A stretch of DNA of 64,000 bases from Luscinia megarhynchos (lineage: Eukaryota; Chordata; Aves; Passeriformes; Turdidae). Numbering within the stretch: the first letter of the stretch is position 1; the number at the start of each line of letters is the position of its first letter. The translations under genes were made by a program, and so were the position numbers. The stretch is from contig JAPFBE010000002.1 in assembly GCA_034336665.1 (NCBI GenBank), forward strand, positions 15,974,906-16,038,905, given 5' to 3'. The notes below the pieces were generated by a model, which saw only the letters and a list, made by a program, of their open reading frames with translations, was not told the DNA's origin and searched no databases. Shown here one piece after another: positions 60,540 through 64,000 of the stretch.

Positions 60540-60900
60540 ATTCTACAATGAAACAGCTTGCACTTTTCATGGAGAGCTCATCAGAACTGTAACTTTTCAG
60601 TTTAAATCTTATCATACTGTATGAGCAGCTGGTTTACGTTTTGCATTGTCCATTTCAAGGAATTATTCTCCTCCATTTGTTTCTTAAAAATTAATATCTT
60701 GCATCTTGCCTTACTTTGATGGTTTGTTTTACGTTTCAGGAATGCAAAACAATTGCACAATAAATCACTGGAGGAATGTACATGGGGGTTATTTGTCATG
60801 GTTATAAATAAATGAACTTTAGCAATAGTTGATAAACAGAAGATTATGGACAATTTGGGCAGGCTCTCAAAAAGATCAGAGCATGACTTCAGCATTTTAA
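60540..60900. promoter_or_regulatory. CNE-like candidate block
   Basis: A 360-base AT-rich but complex patch with many homeodomain/FOX/CEBP-like words (gtttacgttttgcattgtcc, aaaaattaatatcttgc, aatgcaaaacaattgcacaa). ATTGCACAAT at 60752-60761 is one base from the palindromic C/EBP consensus. The texture resembles vertebrate conserved non-coding elements. Conservation was not tested. Confidence 0.27.
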
Positions 60901-61955
60901 TAACAAGCTTTATTTTATTGTCCCATAACCCACTAGAAACACTGCATGCAGGGTGGCCAGCTGCCTTTTCAAGCTGGCAGCTGATTGCCAGGAATGGGCT
61001 ATAAAGCCCTGTTTATTCTTCTACAGAGTGCCTCTGCCACACAGCTCTGCCAGGAGCAGACACCCAGCACCTGTGGAGACTTGATTGTCTGTGAAAATTG
61101 TGAAGAAAAGTTCATCCCACAGATGCTTAAGTTTTAGGAACTTAGCTTTAACTATTAAGATTAAATGAGAATCAAATTTGGACTTATGCCCCTTGGCATC
61201 AAGCATGAATTCAGTTCATTACAGAAGAGACTCCAAACTGCAAATCATAATGTTTTCAAACACCTTAGAAACCTTCACAGGGTAAAGCCTTTTTTCATTT
61301 GGCACTACTGAAAATAAATGTCCTGCTGAATAGAAATAAGATTACCCATTTATTGTAATGTTCCCTGAACCAAGGACAGAGAGAAAGTATATCCAGACTT
61401 GAACTTGCCAATGAAAGTATTGAACGCTCCAATTTTTTGGACTCTAAAAAAGTCACTGCAGTTTTTTTTTGTAGGCAATCTTAGTGCCCCCAAAAACCTG
61501 GGCAGACTTAGGTTCTCTGTTGACCATAATCCCATTTACTGCTACTTTCACTTGGAGAAGTTTAGTTGAATCTTCCTTAAACTTGCACCTCTGAAAGTCT
61601 AGATTTGGTCCAGCTCAGTGAGGAAGGAAGAGAGCAAAAGGATAAGATGGGTTTTTACTAGGAAATCTTATTCCTTAAAAATACATTTCTGAGAACATAC
61701 ACATCTCTCTGAATACAGGGCCAAGGCTCAAGAATACAGCAATTAATCTGATTTCAAACCCCAATTTGAATATATACAAATGTATTTTTGAAATACAGTG
61801 ATGGAAAGAGCAGTAATTGTAACTGATGTGCCAATCTTTCAGAAGCATATTTCAAAAGGGTAATTACCAGCAGTTACAAAGTAACCACCTTTATGATAAT
61901 AGGATGCAATTAATTCAGACAGCTCCCTATCCATCAAGGTAAAGTGCAACAGAAA
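60901..61955. other. Non-coding stretch, nothing recognised
   Basis: No gene or repeat recognised. A T run lies at about 61462-61470. Confidence 0.5.
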
Positions 61956-61959
61956 GCAC

Positions 61960-62420
61960 AGGGTGGGGGAGCAGGCAGTGAGGTATGCATGCCTCTGTGT
62001 CGGTGGGTTTGCCATTGCAGGCAGACCTCAGCGCTGCTCTTCAGACGCCGATATCCGAACTGCTGCTATCTGCCAAAAACGCTTGTGTGCAGTACACAGC
62101 TCTTATTGTCTATTGTTGTTATCTCCCCAGACATCTATCTTGGGAATAGCTGAAGTGTCCTTTGCTGTTCTGTATGAGGGTGTGGTGAGATGGCAAGGCT
62201 GGGCTGATAGGAGGCTTGCAGACGCCGCAGGACGGGGGGGATGCACCCCAGCCCACCTCCCCTCCCTGCTACCTCCTGTTGGCACTGGCGTGCAGCTGAC
62301 AGGCCAATAAACCAATTCAAACCAGAAAACCAGCAGGAAACTAAACACAGGAGTGGGGGAAACAACCCACAGCCAGTCTAGGGGCTGAGTAAGTCCGTGC
62401 AGAGACACACGTGCCAAAGC
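61960..62420. promoter_or_regulatory. Mildly CpG-enriched block
   Basis: About a dozen or more CpGs (gtcggtgg, cagcgctg, agacgccgatatccgaac, aacgctt, gacgccgcaggacgg, cacacgtg) occur in 450 bases where flanks have almost none. A CACGTG E-box lies at about 62407-62412. No transcription start or exon found. A weak regulatory candidate. Confidence 0.22.
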
Positions 62421-64000
62421 TGGAGCAGAGAAGGAGTGAAATAGCATTGCTGGGAGGGAGAGACATGGGGACACAGCCCCTGCCTGATGTTTGCTTTGCC
62501 CTGCTGTCTGACCTCACCCTCAGCTTCTAGGAACAGTGATCTACAGTGTCCTAGGAATGACAGTTCCTTCTTCCAGCCTTTGGTGGCCCAGCATGTATGG
62601 ATGTCAGTGTGCTGGAATACAGGGGGTGTACTGTGCTTGGGGAAAGCATCAGCCCCAGAGCAGGAGATTACATATGAGCAAAGACAAATTATGTAAGGAA
62701 ATTTGCCAGAAGACAGGACTACTATAGATATGCAATCAACCAAATCCAGACTCAGCATCAACTTCTTTCCTTATTCTTTCTTATCCATGTCTCAGCACCT
62801 TGGGGCAAACAGAGCTGAAGGGAAGTTTAACAGAAGCAGGGATAGAAGGAGGAAAACTCTATGAAAAGTGTCAAAAGTGCTTAGAGTCTGCTAGGCAGAA
62901 ATCAGTGCCAGAAAGAAAGGATACTTGTGTATAATCAGAAAGATTAGTCTTTCTGAACGTGAAGGACGTTCAGAGACAAATACGCCCCTGAAGCTGGAGC
63001 CACAGTCACTCCTAAAGACCAGCAGCAGCAAGGCACTACCACCAGCACAACCCTCCTGTGCTTGAGGAGACCCCCAAACCAAGGCCTGAGTGCCTGTGCC
63101 CCTCAGAAGCTCACACTCAGAGAAAGAGTGACACTTTCTGTGGGAGAGCTCAGACCAGGCCAAGGTACAGCAGGCACACACAGATCTGTGGGGAGCTGGC
63201 CCAGATCCAATTTGCTGAGTCCTGGGTACCAGGGAGTGTGGGGTGGGCAGGGGGGACCCCCATGCAGATTCCTGCCCATGCACATCCCTTGCACAGCCCC
63301 AGATGTCCACCAGATCCCTGGCAAAAGCGGCTGAGGAGCACTCCTGCACTTGCACAAACAGGAAAATATGACAACTATCTGCCCAAAGGGGTTTCTGGTT
63401 CCATGACAACATACCAAACATGAATTGCTCCCACCTTTCTCAGGGGGAATTTTCCAGGCAGGAGGCAGGTCGGTGGGGAGGAGAGCACCTAGGTGCTACA
63501 GCAACAACACAGGCAGGTGCAGATCCTGCTACTGCAGAACACCTGGCAATTGTCAAAACTGCACAAACTAGTCAATTGGTGTTGATACTTCATTACAGAG
63601 CATATTTTCCTTTATGGTTATTAAATCTTTAATCCTTTACTGGCACATTTTTTTCTCCCCTCACACAAACAGCTTTTGGTTTCCTGGAACAGAGTGAGGC
63701 TCCTTCACACAGTCAGCCACAGCCCAGAAGAGCCACGGAGAGAAGAGTAAGCACTGAGGCATCCTCTTTGCTTTGTTGTTCTCATTTCAACTTGATAGAC
63801 CTTGAGTCTTCATTACTAGGAGGCTCCAGCAGCCTCCTGGACTGAAAGGGAAGAGCCTGGGAGGCAGGGGGAATTCTCAGGGTGGGGTATGGGCTACAGA
63901 CGCCTCCAGCCATCATTAGAGACACGTCAGGGTGGGTAACCAGAGCCTTCCCTGGAGAAGCACTGCTCACTGCAAGCCCAGCCTCTTCCTCACACTGCCC
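62421..64000. other. Non-coding stretch, nothing recognised
   Basis: The 63.0-63.4 kb part is GC-richer and open in many frames on both strands (up to 176 codons, minus), with mutually inconsistent translations and no domain, so no CDS is called. No repeat family recognised. Confidence 0.5.

Noticed and set aside
62891..63421. 176-codon minus-strand open frame, the longest single frame in this end region
   Set aside because: Two other minus-strand frames and two plus-strand frames overlap it. No recognisable domain, and stop-poor GC-rich composition explains it.
1..64000. CRISPR arrays, phage, plasmid or bacterial operons
   Set aside because: No spaced direct repeats, no dense long open frames and no ribosome-binding architecture. 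CR1 LINEs and low coding density show vertebrate nuclear DNA.
1..64000. LTR retrotransposons or endogenous retrovirus genes
   Set aside because: I looked for paired LTR-like direct repeats, and for gag, pol or env motifs outside CR1, and found none that I could support by eye.

Overview
The window is AT-rich, CpG-poor vertebrate nuclear DNA, and almost certainly avian. The only identifiable dispersed repeats are 5'-truncated CR1 LINE pieces. They range from fairly well preserved avian-type copies, some still ending in the ATTCTATG-type 3' motif, to very old copies that resemble the CR1-like elements of turtles and crocodilians. No mammalian Alu, L1 or MIR repeat, bacterial operon, tRNA, rRNA or CRISPR array was recognised. 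It reads as an intergenic stretch or the inside of a very long intron. No gene could be named.

Layout. 0-13 kb is mostly featureless, with an antisense CR1 (about 2.9-3.8 kb), a sense CR1 tail (about 4.9-5.1 kb) and a 25-nt poly(A). At 12.9-14.0 kb and again at 22.2 kb there are minus-strand segments that look coding and have plausible splice sites; I recognise none of the peptides. 23.5-25.05 kb is the most striking stretch. It starts with a CpG cluster and continues into two homeobox-, POU- and CArG-bearing blocks that look like conserved regulatory DNA. 25.9-31.8 kb holds three CR1 fragments, including the longest one (about 1.14 kb, antisense). 34.5-35.45 kb is a second CpG-enriched, motif-dense block. 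36.9-44.8 kb contains two ancient antisense CR1 fragments, poly(T) tracts and a perfect 13-bp-arm hairpin. 46.6-46.9 kb has the best unidentified coding-like segment (minus strand, with a GTAAGA donor). The rest, to 64 kb, is mostly plain sequence with one sense CR1 (56.25-56.54 kb), a 48-nt A-rich tract and a few regulatory-looking blocks.

Function. Nothing here forms a pathway or a recognisable system. The most reasonable model is a long regulatory or intronic landscape, with enhancer candidates near 23.5-25.05, 34.5-35.45, 45.6-45.8 and 60.5-60.9 kb, and possibly scattered minus-strand exons of a gene I cannot name. Most open frames longer than 60 codons are what chance gives in 64 kb of such DNA. 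All family assignments come from reading the sequence by eye against remembered family features, not from a search.
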